64,000 nucleotides of DNA from Cohnella pontilimi (GTDB lineage Bacteria; Bacillota; Bacilli; Paenibacillales; Paenibacillaceae). The position numbers and the translations under genes are program-made. Location: positions 1-64,000 of the forward strand of contig NZ_SUPK01000001.1 of the NCBI RefSeq assembly GCF_005049045.1, in the 5' to 3' direction. The notes under the pieces are model-generated. The model worked only from the letters and a program-made list of their open reading frames with translations. It made no database searches and was not told where the DNA came from. Shown piece by piece: positions 39,143-48,015 of this stretch (its first letter is position 1; every line of letters begins with the position of its first letter).

Positions 39143-40951
39143 ATGCAAACGGCTACAGCGGAACGTTATTTGGACTTATATGCTCGATTCGCAAAAGGTG
39201 AAGGCGCCGGTTCATCGATTGAGGTGTCGCTTGAGGAACTCGCCGAAACGTTGTTTTGCACGACACGCAACGTGAAGCTGGTGCTGCGCCGGATGGAGGA
39301 TGACGGTTGGATTCGTTGGGAACCCGGCCGGGGAAGAGGGAACCGATCAAGGCTCACTTTCCGTTCGGAGCGGGAGAGTCTGCTCCTTGAAACCGCTCGC
39401 AATATGGCGCAGAGAGGAGATTACAAGCAGGCGTTCGAACTGATCCATACGCATGGAGGAAGTTCGGCGGTGAAGGACCGGTTCACCGAATGGCTGGACC
39501 TTCACTTCGGATACCGGACGGAAACCCCGGACGGCAAGCGGGAGGTGGATACGCTTCGGCTCCCCGTTCACACGCCGATCGTCACGCTCGATCCTTCGGA
39601 AGTCTATAATGCGTTCGATGCGCACATTATAAGGCAGCTCTACGATCGTCTGGTGCAGTTCGATCCGGCGACGGGCCGGGTCATGCCGACGGTGGCGCAT
39701 TCGTGGGAGCACAGCCCTGACGCCACGGTGTGGCATTTTCATTTGCGCAAGGGCGTACGTTTTCACCACGGAAGAGAATTGACGGCCGACGATGTGATTT
39801 TCACGATTGAACGGATGAGAAAAGGTAAAGCGCACAGCTGGATGCTTCGCACACTGGTCAAGGCGGAGGCCGTCGGCACACGAACGGTACGCATCGAGCT
39901 GGCCAAACCGAACCGCATTTTTCACCGTTTCATGAGTTCCGCGGCGGTCAGCATACTCCCCCGGGAGTTGGTGGAGCGGGATGAGGAGCGTTTTTGGAAA
40001 TCGCCTGTAGGTACCGGTCCTTTTTGCGTCACGGAGTGGAACGACGAGCGATTCGTCATGGCCGCTCATACGGACTATTACATGGGGCGTGCCCATTTGG
40101 ACGGCGTCGTCATCGCGTTTATGCCGGAAGAGCATGGGGATAGCTCCCGCAAAAGCTGGGAGAAGCTGATGTTCGACCAAGATCAGCAAGAAAGCAATCC
40201 GGAAGATGATTGGGCGACCGTCGAAACACTTACGAACGGGTGTACGTTGCTGACCTGGAACCTGGTGAAGGAGGGGCCGCAGCAATCCGTGCTTTTCCGC
40301 AAAGCGATCGACCTGCTCATCGACCGGCCGGCGATGATCCGCGATTTAGGAGGCGACCGCAGGTATCCGGCTCGCGGATTTCGACCGGACGAGAAGACGA
40401 GGGAGCGAAAGTTCGGCAGCGATGTGGAGCTGGCCAAGGCGCTGCTCAGGGAAGCTGGATACGACGGCTCTCCGGTAACGATCGTCGCCAAAGGAATACA
40501 TGAAGCGGACGCTAATTGGATTCGCAAGCGCTGTGCGGAATACGGCGTCAACATTGCGGTGAAGTCCAGCCAGTGGACCGATAGCTGGAAGACGGATTGG
40601 GTAAGGGAAGCGGACGGTATTTTATACAACATTGTTTTCGCCGAAGATGAAGTGTGTGAAATCGAAACCTATGAGCAGGCCGGCAGTTTCCTGAAGGAGC
40701 ATCTGGATCAGAAACTCCGTGAGTGGGCTGCCGGTAAAATCGATCAGGCGCTTGCCGCCCGTTCCACGAACGAACGCCGCAAGCTGCTCGGGGAAATCGA
40801 GGAACGAATCCGCGAAGAAGCGCATGTGCTGTTCCTCATCCATAAAACGACCAACACCACGTACCAGCCCGGCATTAAAGGCGTGACGATGAATCCGCTC
40901 GGTTGGATCGATTTTAAAACGGTATGGGTGCAAAACGCATCTTTAAGGTAA
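39143..40951 (+). CDS. SgrR-like transcriptional regulator with solute-binding domain
   Basis: A 602-residue protein. Residues 1-110 form an SgrR-type winged helix (ERYLDLYARFAKGEG, VSLEELAETLFCTTRNVKLV, LRRMEDDGWIRWEPGRGRGN). The rest is an oligopeptide-type solute-binding domain (SBP_bac_5): WEHSPDATVWHFHLRKGVRF, HHGRELTADDVIFTIERM, FWKSPVGTGPFCVTEWNDER, YYMGRAHLDGVVIAF. It lacks a signal peptide, so it senses a ligand inside the cell. In enterobacteria SgrR responds to sugar-phosphate stress and controls a divergent small transcript; in Bacilli the ligands are mostly unknown. ATG 39143 follows TATGGAGGGATAGG. Two small genes lie divergent upstream. Confidence 0.93.
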   Translation: MQTATAERYLDLYARFAKGEGAGSSIEVSLEELAETLFCTTRNVKLVLRRMEDDGWIRWEPGRGRGNRSRLTFRSERESLLLETARNMAQRGDYKQAFELIHTHGGSSAVKDRFTEWLDLHFGYRTETPDGKREVDTLRLPVHTPIVTLDPSEVYNAFDAHIIRQLYDRLVQFDPATGRVMPTVAHSWEHSPDATVWHFHLRKGVRFHHGRELTADDVIFTIERMRKGKAHSWMLRTLVKAEAVGTRTVRIELAKPNRIFHRFMSSAAVSILPRELVERDEERFWKSPVGTGPFCVTEWNDERFVMAAHTDYYMGRAHLDGVVIAFMPEEHGDSSRKSWEKLMFDQDQQESNPEDDWATVETLTNGCTLLTWNLVKEGPQQSVLFRKAIDLLIDRPAMIRDLGGDRRYPARGFRPDEKTRERKFGSDVELAKALLREAGYDGSPVTIVAKGIHEADANWIRKRCAEYGVNIAVKSSQWTDSWKTDWVREADGILYNIVFAEDEVCEIETYEQAGSFLKEHLDQKLREWAAGKIDQALAARSTNERRKLLGEIEERIREEAHVLFLIHKTTNTTYQPGIKGVTMNPLGWIDFKTVWVQNASLR

Positions 40952-40976
40952 AGGAGGAAAAGTGGTCCTTCTCACC

Positions 40977-41010
40977 GAAGTCGAGGGGGGAGTAGCTCTT
41001 CGACTTTTCT
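40977..41010 (+). terminator. Intrinsic terminator
   Basis: Arms AAGTCGA / TCGACTT around a 15-nt loop, followed by TTCTGTT; it lies between the SgrR-like gene and aspA. The T run is short, so efficiency may be modest. Confidence 0.6.
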
Positions 41011-41055
41011 GTTATAATGAATCGGTATGACAGCGCCTACAAGGGGGCAAGTTGG

Positions 41056-42492
41056 ATGATGCAAAGTCGTATAGAAAAAGATTTTCTGGGAGAAAAGCAA
41101 GTTCCGGCGGAAGCGTACTACGGAATTCAAACGATGCGTGCGGTGGAAAATTTTCCGATCACCGGTGTACCCATCCATTCCGAGCTGCTAGCGGCATTGG
41201 CGCATGTGAAGAAAGCGGCGGCCCGCGCGAACGCCGATTTGAGATTGTTGCCGCCCAAGATCGCGGAGGCGATCATTCAGGCCTCGGATGAGGTGATTGA
41301 AGGCAAATTTGCCGATCAGTTCATCGTGGACTCGATTCAAGGAGGCGCCGGAACCTCGATCAACATGAACATGAACGAGGTGCTTGCCAACCGGGCACTA
41401 GAGCATTTGGGATATGCCAAAGGCGACTATTTTCACTGCAGTCCGAACAATCATGTGAACATGGCGCAGTCCACGAACGACGCCATACCGACCGCGTTGC
41501 GTATCGCAACTTACCGGCTTACACAGACGCTGCTGGAAGCGATGAATGCGCTGGTGGATGGCTTCGCGCGCAAAGAGAAACAGTTCGACGACGTCATCAA
41601 AATGGGCCGCACCCACCTTCAGGATGCGGTTCCGATTCGCATGGGACAAGAGTTCGGCGCGTACCGGCGCGTGCTGGAACGGGATATTGCGCGTATCGCA
41701 CGCGCGGCGGATAATTTGCTCACCGTCAATATGGGGGCGACTGCCGTCGGCACCGGGCTGAACGCGAAAGTCGAATATATCGGAATGGTCGTGTCCTTGC
41801 TGGCGGATGATTTGCACATCCCGCTTCGTCCCGCCGAAGATCTCGTGGATGCCACTCAGAACTCGGATGCTTATACCGAAATATCCGCTTCGCTCAAGGT
41901 CTGCGTTGTGAATTTGTCCAAAATATGTAACGATATCCGCATGATGGCGTCCGGACCAAGAACGGGACTGGGTGAACTCTTTCTGCCTCCCCGCCAGCCG
42001 GGTTCTTCGATCATGCCGGGCAAGGTCAATCCGGTTATGGCGGAAGTGGTCAATCAGGTCGCTTTCCAGGTCATGGGCAACGACCATACGATCTGCATGG
42101 CGGCGGAAGCCGGCCAATTCGAGTTGAACGTGATGGGTCCGGTAATCGCGTTTAACTTGCTGCAGTCGTTGAAAATTTTACGCAACGCGGTGGATGTATT
42201 CCTTCGGTATGCACTCGAGGATATGGATGCGAACCGTGAGCAGTGCCGCACCAATGTCGACCGCAGCTTCGGTATCGTGACCGCATTGAACCCCCATCTG
42301 GGTTATGAAGTGGCGGCACGCTTGGTTAAAGAAGCGGCGGCATCCGGCATGTCGATCCGCGAGATCATTCTCGAACGTAACATCCTGACGCAAGAAGAAA
42401 TCGACGTGATCCTCGATCCGGTGCAAATGACGACGCCGGGCATTGCCGGAGAATGGCTGCTTACCGGTCGGGACGCGGACGAAAGCAACTAA
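41056..42492 (+). CDS. aspA: Aspartate ammonia-lyase
   Basis: A 478-residue aspartase/fumarase superfamily enzyme. It starts SRIEKDFLGEKQVPAEAYYG and IQTMRAVENFPI, which separates aspartase from fumarase (IQT-x-RA-x-ENF). Active-site parts are GGAGTSINMNMNEVLANRAL, MAQSTNDAIPTALRI, MGRTHLQDAVPIRMGQEF and the signature GSSIMPGKVNPV from residue 316, whose second Ser (S318) is the catalytic base. It converts aspartate to fumarate and ammonia. ATG 41056 follows AAGGGGGCAAGTTGG. The following malic enzyme (36 bases downstream) suggests a route from aspartate via fumarate and malate to pyruvate. Confidence 0.95.
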   Translation: MMQSRIEKDFLGEKQVPAEAYYGIQTMRAVENFPITGVPIHSELLAALAHVKKAAARANADLRLLPPKIAEAIIQASDEVIEGKFADQFIVDSIQGGAGTSINMNMNEVLANRALEHLGYAKGDYFHCSPNNHVNMAQSTNDAIPTALRIATYRLTQTLLEAMNALVDGFARKEKQFDDVIKMGRTHLQDAVPIRMGQEFGAYRRVLERDIARIARAADNLLTVNMGATAVGTGLNAKVEYIGMVVSLLADDLHIPLRPAEDLVDATQNSDAYTEISASLKVCVVNLSKICNDIRMMASGPRTGLGELFLPPRQPGSSIMPGKVNPVMAEVVNQVAFQVMGNDHTICMAAEAGQFELNVMGPVIAFNLLQSLKILRNAVDVFLRYALEDMDANREQCRTNVDRSFGIVTALNPHLGYEVAARLVKEAAASGMSIREIILERNILTQEEIDVILDPVQMTTPGIAGEWLLTGRDADESN

Positions 42493-42527
42493 TCTCCCGA
42501 TAGCGAAAAGAAAACGGAGGTGCTGGG

Positions 42528-43955
42528 ATGAACGGTTCCTACGACAAGTTCAGCGGGAAAAACATTATCATCCGACTGGAAATGAATGTGGCGCGGAGGT
42601 CGTTCGGCGAGGTAGCCACCGTCATCTCCCAAGCGGGCGGAGACATCGTTGCGATCGATATTATCGGAACGACCTCCGATACGACGACGCGGGATTTGAC
42701 GGTGAACGTAACCGATGGAGGCGATGTCCGGCAAATCACGGATGCGCTGTCGAATTTGTCGGATGTCAGGGTGATCCATGTTTCCGACCGGACATTCCTG
42801 CTGCATCTCGGCGGCAAAATCGCTATGGTTCCCAAGACGCCGATCCAAAACCGCGACGACCTATCCAGAGTGTACACGCCGGATGTCGCGAGAGTGTGCC
42901 TCGCCATCCAAGAAGATCCGGGCAAGGCGTTCACGCTGACGATCAAAAGAAACACGGTGGCGGTCATCTCGGACGGCAGCGCCGTGCTTGGACTAGGCAA
43001 CATCGGTTCCCGGGCGGCGATGCCGGTCATGGAAGGCAAGGCGATGTTGTTCAAACAGTTTGCCGACGTGGACGCGTTTCCTATCTGCCTCGAGACACAG
43101 GATACCGAAGAGATCATCCGGACGGTCAAACAGATCGCAACCGCGTTCGGCGGCATCAACTTGGAGGATATCTCGTCTCCACGGTGCTTCGAGATCGAAC
43201 AGCGGCTGCGACAAGAGCTGGATATCCCTGTATTTCACGATGATCAGCACGGTACGGCCGTCGTGTTGTATGCCGCGCTGATCAACGCCTTAAAGTTGAC
43301 GGGCAAATCGATCCGTGACATTAAGGTAGTTTTGTGCGGCATCGGAGCGGCAGGCGTGGCTTGCGGCAAAATTCTTCTTTCGGGCGGAGTCGGCGAGTTG
43401 ATCGGCGTAGATAAGGAAGGGATCCTGAACGCCGACGAATCGTACGACAATCCGATGAAAACCTGGTTTGCGGAAAATACGAATCCGAAACGGCTGAAAG
43501 GCAATTTGTCCGAATCACTGGTGGGAGCGGACGTGTTCATCGGCGTTTCGGCCGGCGGCATCCTGAAGCGCGAGGACGTCATGCGGATGGCGCCGCAGCC
43601 GATTGTTTTCGCCATGGCGAACCCGACGCCGGAAATCCGTCCGGAAGAGATCGAGGACATCGCGGGCGTAGTCGCCACGGGACGTTCGGATTATCCGAAT
43701 CAGATCAACAACGTGCTTTGTTTTCCGGGCATGTTCCGCGGCGCGCTGGATTGCCGCGCGTCCGATATCAACGAGGAAATGAAGTTGGCTGCGGCCGAAG
43801 CGATCGCCTCCATCATCGGGGAACGGGAGCTCAACAAACAGTATATAATCCCAAGCGTATTTAACCAGAACGTTGTACCCGCCGTTCGCGACCGCGTCAT
43901 CAAAGCCGCCATTGAGACGAAAGTGGCCCGCAGAATTCCGCGTGATTTTCGCTGA
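42528..43955 (+). CDS. ACT-domain NAD(P)-dependent malic enzyme
   Basis: A 475-residue protein. Residues about 8-85 form an ACT regulatory domain (NIIIRLEMNVARRSFGEVAT, VIDIIGTTSD-like region). The malic-enzyme part follows: DDLSRVYTPDVARVCLAIQE, ISDGSAVLGLGNIGSRAAMP, FADVDAFPICLETQD, IPVFHDDQHGTAVVLYAALI (metal-binding DD) and VVLCGIGAAGVACGKILL (NAD(P) site), then IVFAMANPTPEI. It decarboxylates malate to pyruvate. ATG 42528 follows CGGAGGTGCTGGG. Two terminators follow, ending the aspA-malic enzyme operon. Confidence 0.94.
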   Translation: MNGSYDKFSGKNIIIRLEMNVARRSFGEVATVISQAGGDIVAIDIIGTTSDTTTRDLTVNVTDGGDVRQITDALSNLSDVRVIHVSDRTFLLHLGGKIAMVPKTPIQNRDDLSRVYTPDVARVCLAIQEDPGKAFTLTIKRNTVAVISDGSAVLGLGNIGSRAAMPVMEGKAMLFKQFADVDAFPICLETQDTEEIIRTVKQIATAFGGINLEDISSPRCFEIEQRLRQELDIPVFHDDQHGTAVVLYAALINALKLTGKSIRDIKVVLCGIGAAGVACGKILLSGGVGELIGVDKEGILNADESYDNPMKTWFAENTNPKRLKGNLSESLVGADVFIGVSAGGILKREDVMRMAPQPIVFAMANPTPEIRPEEIEDIAGVVATGRSDYPNQINNVLCFPGMFRGALDCRASDINEEMKLAAAEAIASIIGERELNKQYIIPSVFNQNVVPAVRDRVIKAAIETKVARRIPRDFR

Positions 43956-43978
43956 TTTATGCAGATAGTAATAAGAGA

Positions 43979-44006
43979 ACCCGCTCTTGAGAGCGGGTTA
44001 TTTTAA
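43979..44006 (+). terminator. Intrinsic terminator
   Basis: Stem CCCGCTCT / AGAGCGGG with TTATTTTAAT, after the malic enzyme gene. Confidence 0.85.
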
Positions 44007-44021
44007 TATATCATCGGAAGA

Positions 44022-44047
44022 ACCTGTTTTATCGACAGGTTTTTTTC
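44022..44047 (+). terminator. Second intrinsic terminator
   Basis: Stem ACCTGT / ACAGGT with a 7-nt loop and TTTTTT, in tandem with the previous terminator. Confidence 0.75.
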
Positions 44048-44129
44048 ATGTTTTTATTCTTCGTTTGATTCGCGACTTACCGGGTAAAAAAGCAAGAACC
44101 CATTACCTGAAGGAGCGTGAACGAATCAG

Positions 44130-45602
44130 ATGAACTACAGGGACAATTGGAATTTGCTTCTGCTGAGCGGAAGTGGAATTGGCAGAATCATCGGAGCGAT
44201 CGTCGTGCTTCTGGTCGGGCTCTGGATCGCGGGCGTCGTGGGAAAAGCCGTAACCAAGGCGCTGTCCAGAACGAACGTCGACCAAAGGGGCAACAGCTAT
44301 TTCGGCGAAACGACTTCCGTCAGCAAAGTCATCGGCAAAGCGGTCAAATATTTCATTGTTCTCGTCACCATCATGTTCGTACTGCAGCTGCTCAGTTTCA
44401 GTGCGATTCTGGCACCGTTCGGCGGATTCATCGGCTCCATCATGACCTACATCCCGAACGTGCTGGGAGCGGTCATTCTTGCCGCCATTGCGCACATTCT
44501 CGGCACGTTGCTCAAAAAACTCGTGATGAATCTCGTATTTTCTCTTTCCCATAGAAGGAATATGGACAAGCTGCTGCAATATCGCGACCTTCTGGGGAAT
44601 CTGGCTTACGCGTTGGTCATTCTCTTTTTTGCGACGAGCATCCTGAACCTGCTCAACATTCCGGCGATCTCCGGTCCGATTGGCTTGGTCATCGCGATGA
44701 TCATTAATTACTTGCCTCTCGTCGCGGGAGCCGTCGTTCTCATCATTCTGGGGCATCTCATCGCCAAATTCGTCGGGAATCTCGTCCGTACATTAGCGGC
44801 TTCCATGAACCTGCAGCGCTGGACCGGACCAGGCTTCGATGTGGCGACATTCATAGGCAAAATCGTGTACTTCCTCATTCTGTTCCCGATCGCCGTGCAA
44901 GCGCTGAATCTGCTGCAGATCCGTTCCATTCAGGAACCGGCGCAAAATATTCTGAATCTGGTCATGTCGTGGATTCCGAAAATCGCGGTGGCCGCGTTTC
45001 TGCTCTATATCGGTTACATCATGGCGAAAGTTGTCCGGAATTTGACGCAAACGCTGCTTTCTCCGCTCAAAATCGACGAGAAGGTGGATATGCTGCTGCC
45101 GATGCTGAAACGGAATCCCGAGCAGGTTGCTCAGCCTGGTGTATTGGCCGACGCGACTTCGGGAGCTTCCGCTGTGCCGGTTTATCCGGTGACGCGCTGG
45201 ATCGCCAACGTTATTTCCGTATTAGTGTTCGGTTTCTTCCTGGTGGAAGCCACCAACGTGCTGGATCTGGCTTTCATATCTTCCACGGTAGCCGCTTTGA
45301 TGGTCATGCTTCCGCGTTTCATTTTGGTGGCGCTGATCATTCTCGCGGGCATCATTCTGGGTAAACTGGCTTCGCAAGCGGTGAGCCCGACCAGCCCGAT
45401 GAAGAACTTTATCCAGCCGGTAATCATCGTGCTGGCCGTTGTCATCGGCCTGACCGAAATCGGCTTGGCCTCGGTCATCATCACCTCCGGTTATCTCATC
45501 GTCATGGGCGCCTTGGCGGTCACTTTCATCATCTCGGTTGGCATCGGCAGCATTCCTGCCGTGAAGCGATACTGGGAAAAGAAACAGAGCGGAAGTGTCT
45601 AA
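44130..45602 (+). CDS. TM-helix-repeat mechanosensitive ion channel family protein
   Basis: A 490-residue polytopic protein with about ten transmembrane helices arranged as repeats. Each repeat has a pattern of a helix rich in Gly/Ala, then PNVLGAVILAAIAHILGTLL, LPLVAGAVVLIILGHLIAKF, IPKIAVAAFLLYIGYIMAKV and LPRFILVALIILAGIILGKL. This h-P-x-h-h-x-A-h-h-h-h-h-x-G motif is the conserved TM-helix (PF05552-type) unit found in CmpX-like proteins. No canonical MscS beta domain is seen. ATG 44130 follows AGGAGCGTGAACGAATCAG. Its role in osmotic or membrane stress is inferred from family members. Confidence 0.88.
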   Translation: MNYRDNWNLLLLSGSGIGRIIGAIVVLLVGLWIAGVVGKAVTKALSRTNVDQRGNSYFGETTSVSKVIGKAVKYFIVLVTIMFVLQLLSFSAILAPFGGFIGSIMTYIPNVLGAVILAAIAHILGTLLKKLVMNLVFSLSHRRNMDKLLQYRDLLGNLAYALVILFFATSILNLLNIPAISGPIGLVIAMIINYLPLVAGAVVLIILGHLIAKFVGNLVRTLAASMNLQRWTGPGFDVATFIGKIVYFLILFPIAVQALNLLQIRSIQEPAQNILNLVMSWIPKIAVAAFLLYIGYIMAKVVRNLTQTLLSPLKIDEKVDMLLPMLKRNPEQVAQPGVLADATSGASAVPVYPVTRWIANVISVLVFGFFLVEATNVLDLAFISSTVAALMVMLPRFILVALIILAGIILGKLASQAVSPTSPMKNFIQPVIIVLAVVIGLTEIGLASVIITSGYLIVMGALAVTFIISVGIGSIPAVKRYWEKKQSGSV

Positions 45603-45702
45603 TAATGGCTTGAATATGCATAAGCCCTGTCCTTATGGCTGCCATCCTCATATGTTGGTGGTGTGATGACCAATCACAAATCCCGACGAGGTGGTGAACA
45701 CC

Positions 45703-45801
45703 ATGGGTTTCAGCTGTGCAGGTTTCGGCGGTGGTGCAGCGTTTGTTCTCGTGCTTTTCATTCTGCTGGTAATCATTCTTGCTGCAGGTATTTGCATCTA
45801 A
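45703..45801 (+). CDS. YjcZ family mini membrane protein
   Basis: A 32-residue protein, too short for usual gene calling: MGFSCAGFGGGAAFVLVLFI followed by LLVIILAAGICI. A Gly-rich N-terminus and a single C-terminal membrane helix ending in a small residue are the hallmarks of the YjcZ/sporulation-associated family, common in Bacilli. GAGGTGG precedes ATG 45703. A paralogue lies inverted at 48,907-49,008, and the two share an upstream GGTGTGAT...AATCACAAATC block. Such proteins are usually made in the mother cell or forespore; regulation here is inferred. Confidence 0.88.
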   Translation: MGFSCAGFGGGAAFVLVLFILLVIILAAGICI

Positions 45802-45846
45802 AAGTACGTCCGTTCTTAAGTAAGGAATAGGCCTTAAATGAGCGGG

Positions 45847-45875
45847 TTGTCTTTCGGAGATCGAATGTATATACT
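45847..45875 (+). promoter_or_regulatory. SigA-type promoter of the ABC-F leader
   Basis: TTGTCT (45847-45852) and TATACT (45870-45875) are separated by 17 bases. Transcription would start near 45,882, giving a leader of about 335 nt before the ABC-F start at 46,219. AGGAGG at 45,895-45,900 early in the leader could serve a short leader peptide. Confidence 0.65.
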
Positions 45876-45881
45876 GGGAGT

Positions 45882-46218
45882 ATTCACAAACGGCAGGAGG
45901 TATCCAGATAGACATCATGTGGTCCTAATTCCCGAGTCGGTCATGAACCTGATATTCGATAGGTCGACGACGATGCTCAGCCTAGGCGGCGGAGCGGAAT
46001 AGGAAACGTGTGTCTATAGGAGCTGACTCCTTGCATACAGCACTTTTGCTGCGCTTACTTGGCGTACGCAGAGGGCTCGTTTTCCTTCATCCGCATATCC
46101 GACAATACCGCAGGCCGAGTGCCTGCGGTTTTTTTGTGCCATCTGCACGGTCCCTACCGAATATCGCGTCCCTTGTTTGCAGAAGCAACATCAAATCCAT
46201 ATGCAAAGCGGTGATCGT
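45882..46218 (+). promoter_or_regulatory. Probable transcription-attenuation leader of the ABC-F gene
   Basis: This stretch has no normal gene. It carries an early ribosome site (45,895), a possible second short frame starting TTG 46,030 after AGGAGCTGACTCC that reads HTALLLRLLGVRRGL... through the terminator, a CTGCG...CGCAG inverted pair and an intrinsic terminator (46,107-46,135) only 84 bases before the ABC-F start. Antibiotic-resistance ABC-F genes in Bacilli and Listeria are known to be controlled by ribosome-stalling leaders that open such terminators. That this leader does so is inferred from layout. Confidence 0.55.
46107..46135 (+). terminator. Intrinsic terminator in the ABC-F leader
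   Basis: Perfect 9-bp stem ACCGCAGGC / GCCTGCGGT, 5-nt loop, then TTTTTTT. Its position between a good promoter and the ABC-F gene suggests a conditional terminator. Confidence 0.88.
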
Positions 46219-48015
46219 ATGACATTGATTACATGTCGCAATCTACAAAAGTCGTTCGGGGAGCAGTCCGTGCTGAAGAATGTCAATCTGGATATCGCTA
46301 ACGGCGAGCGGATCGGGCTCGTCGGCGTGAACGGCGCAGGCAAGTCTACGCTGGCCAATCTCATTTACGGTAGTATGACGTCCGATGGCGGTACAATGAC
46401 GCGACACAAGCGTCAAATGAAAATCGGTTATTTACTGCAGTCGACCTCCTATACCGTCAACACATTCTCGGATATTCTCGTAGACGGAATCGGGTTGGAT
46501 GACGATTTCCTGGCGCTAACCAGCCATCTGGGTCTTCAGAAGGTAAAGGAGTGGGATGCGGACCGAATCGGGGGCTTAAGCGGAGGCGAACGGACGAAGT
46601 TGGCCATCGCACATATCTGGGCATCCAAGCCGGATTTGCTTATCCTCGATGAACCGACGAACCATCTTGATTTCCACGGCGTCGACTGGCTCATCAAGGA
46701 ACTGCGGTCTTTCGGAGGGACAACGCTGACAATTTCCCATGATCGTTATTTTCTCGATCAATCGGTGCAGCGGATCATCGAATTGGATGACGGGGTAAGC
46801 GTCGAGTACGCGGGCAATTACACCTTTTACCGTGAGGAAAAAGAGAAGCGTTTTCGCAGCCAACTGCACCAACATGAAGAACAGCGGAAATATGAGCAGA
46901 AAATTGAAGAGGAGATCAACAGGCTTAAAAACTGGTCGGATAAAGCGCACCGCGAGGCGGGCAAGACCGGCAAGATGGCGGATATGCGGGGCACCAAAGA
47001 GTTTTATCGAAGCAAAGCGAAGAAAATGGACCAGCAAATCAAATCTCGAATCAAGCGTCTGGAAAAGATCGAAATCGAAGGCGTCCAGCGGCCTAAGGAA
47101 GAGGCACAGGTGCGGTTCGAGTTCGAAGCCGGGGGCAAGCGTGGGAAGCGGATCATCGAGGCATCACGGATCGGGAAGACGTACGGAGATCGCGAATTGT
47201 TTCAGGACAGCTCATTCTATGTCCAACGCGGAGAGCGAATCGGCCTGCTGGGGCCGAACGGTTGCGGTAAGACGACGCTGATTCGGCTGATTTCCGGCAA
47301 AGAACATCCCAGTTCCGGAACACTTTGGGTCAGCCCGACAGCAAAGCTCGCCTATCTCACGCAAGACGTCACGGATCTCGATCCGGAACGGTCGGTGCTG
47401 GAGCTGATCAGCGGCTCATTCTCGCTCCGTGACGACGCCGGCAAGGTCCGCACGGTGCTCGCCAACATGGGGATCGAGGAATCGCTGCTTCGGAAGCCTG
47501 TCAAGCAGCTAAGTCTGGGCGAACGTACGAGGGTTAAGCTGGCGGATCTCATCATGCGTGAGAAGGACCTGCTTATTCTGGATGAACCGACCAATCATTT
47601 GGATCTGGCGAGCCGCGAGCAGTTGGAGGATACGCTGTCGTCTTATAACGGTACGCTGCTCATCGTCTCTCACGACCGTTATTTCCTGGAAAAAACGTGC
47701 GATAAGCTCCTCGTATTCGAGAACAATCGAATCATGCGTGTCGAGAGTGGATTTGAGGAGTATATGCAAAAAAGCGCAAGCCGCTCCACAACTGCGCATG
47801 ATGGCGTGACGCGCCAGCCTGAGCACGACCGGTTGGAGGAGAAGATGAGAGTGGAGAACCGGATCGCCGTCGTGCTTGCGGAACTCGGCTCGCATCTGCC
47901 TGGCGGAGTGCAGTATGAAACGTTGGACCGCGAGTTCAAGGAGCTGCTTGAGCGGAAGAAGCGGCTGACGAACACCGAAGGAAACGAAAGGGAATTGCGT
48001 TCACATATTGAATAA
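46219..48015 (+). CDS. ABC-F type ribosomal protection ATPase
   Basis: A 598-residue soluble protein with two ABC domains and no membrane part. First domain: GLVGVNGAGKSTLANLIYGS (Walker A), LSGGERTKLAIAHI (signature), LLILDEPTNHLDFHGVDWL. A charged linker follows (about residues 205-300, with KNWSDKAHREAGKTGKMADM). Second domain: GLLGPNGCGKTTLIRLISGK, LSLGERTRVKLADLIM, LLILDEPTNHLDLASREQLE. The C-terminal extension is a coiled coil. The linker and lengths fit the Vga/VmlR/Lsa-like group that displaces ribosome-binding antibiotics. ATG 46219 gives the normal N-terminus MTLITCRNLQKSFGEQ; 46177 is an upstream alternative. Confidence 0.9.
   Translation: MTLITCRNLQKSFGEQSVLKNVNLDIANGERIGLVGVNGAGKSTLANLIYGSMTSDGGTMTRHKRQMKIGYLLQSTSYTVNTFSDILVDGIGLDDDFLALTSHLGLQKVKEWDADRIGGLSGGERTKLAIAHIWASKPDLLILDEPTNHLDFHGVDWLIKELRSFGGTTLTISHDRYFLDQSVQRIIELDDGVSVEYAGNYTFYREEKEKRFRSQLHQHEEQRKYEQKIEEEINRLKNWSDKAHREAGKTGKMADMRGTKEFYRSKAKKMDQQIKSRIKRLEKIEIEGVQRPKEEAQVRFEFEAGGKRGKRIIEASRIGKTYGDRELFQDSSFYVQRGERIGLLGPNGCGKTTLIRLISGKEHPSSGTLWVSPTAKLAYLTQDVTDLDPERSVLELISGSFSLRDDAGKVRTVLANMGIEESLLRKPVKQLSLGERTRVKLADLIMREKDLLILDEPTNHLDLASREQLEDTLSSYNGTLLIVSHDRYFLEKTCDKLLVFENNRIMRVESGFEEYMQKSASRSTTAHDGVTRQPEHDRLEEKMRVENRIAVVLAELGSHLPGGVQYETLDREFKELLERKKRLTNTEGNERELRSHIE

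Noticed and set aside
39347-40285. 312-codon minus-strand frame inside the SgrR-like gene (also 37,365-38,180 and 22,651-23,352)
   Set aside because: These are antisense shadows of clearly recognised plus-strand genes in GC-richer DNA, without ribosome sites or family similarity.
41012-41018. TATAAT upstream of aspA as a complete promoter
   Set aside because: The -10 is perfect, but I could not find a reasonable -35 at 16-18 bases, and it overlaps the region of a terminator; left out as a feature.
44103-44756. 217-codon minus-strand frame opposite the channel gene
   Set aside because: Composition is an antisense shadow (runs of Asp/Arg/His/Gln) of a hydrophobic plus-strand protein.
46010-46222. 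70-codon frame upstream of the ABC-F gene as an ordinary protein gene
   Set aside because: It spans the intrinsic terminator and overlaps the ABC-F start; I treat part of it only as a possible leader peptide.
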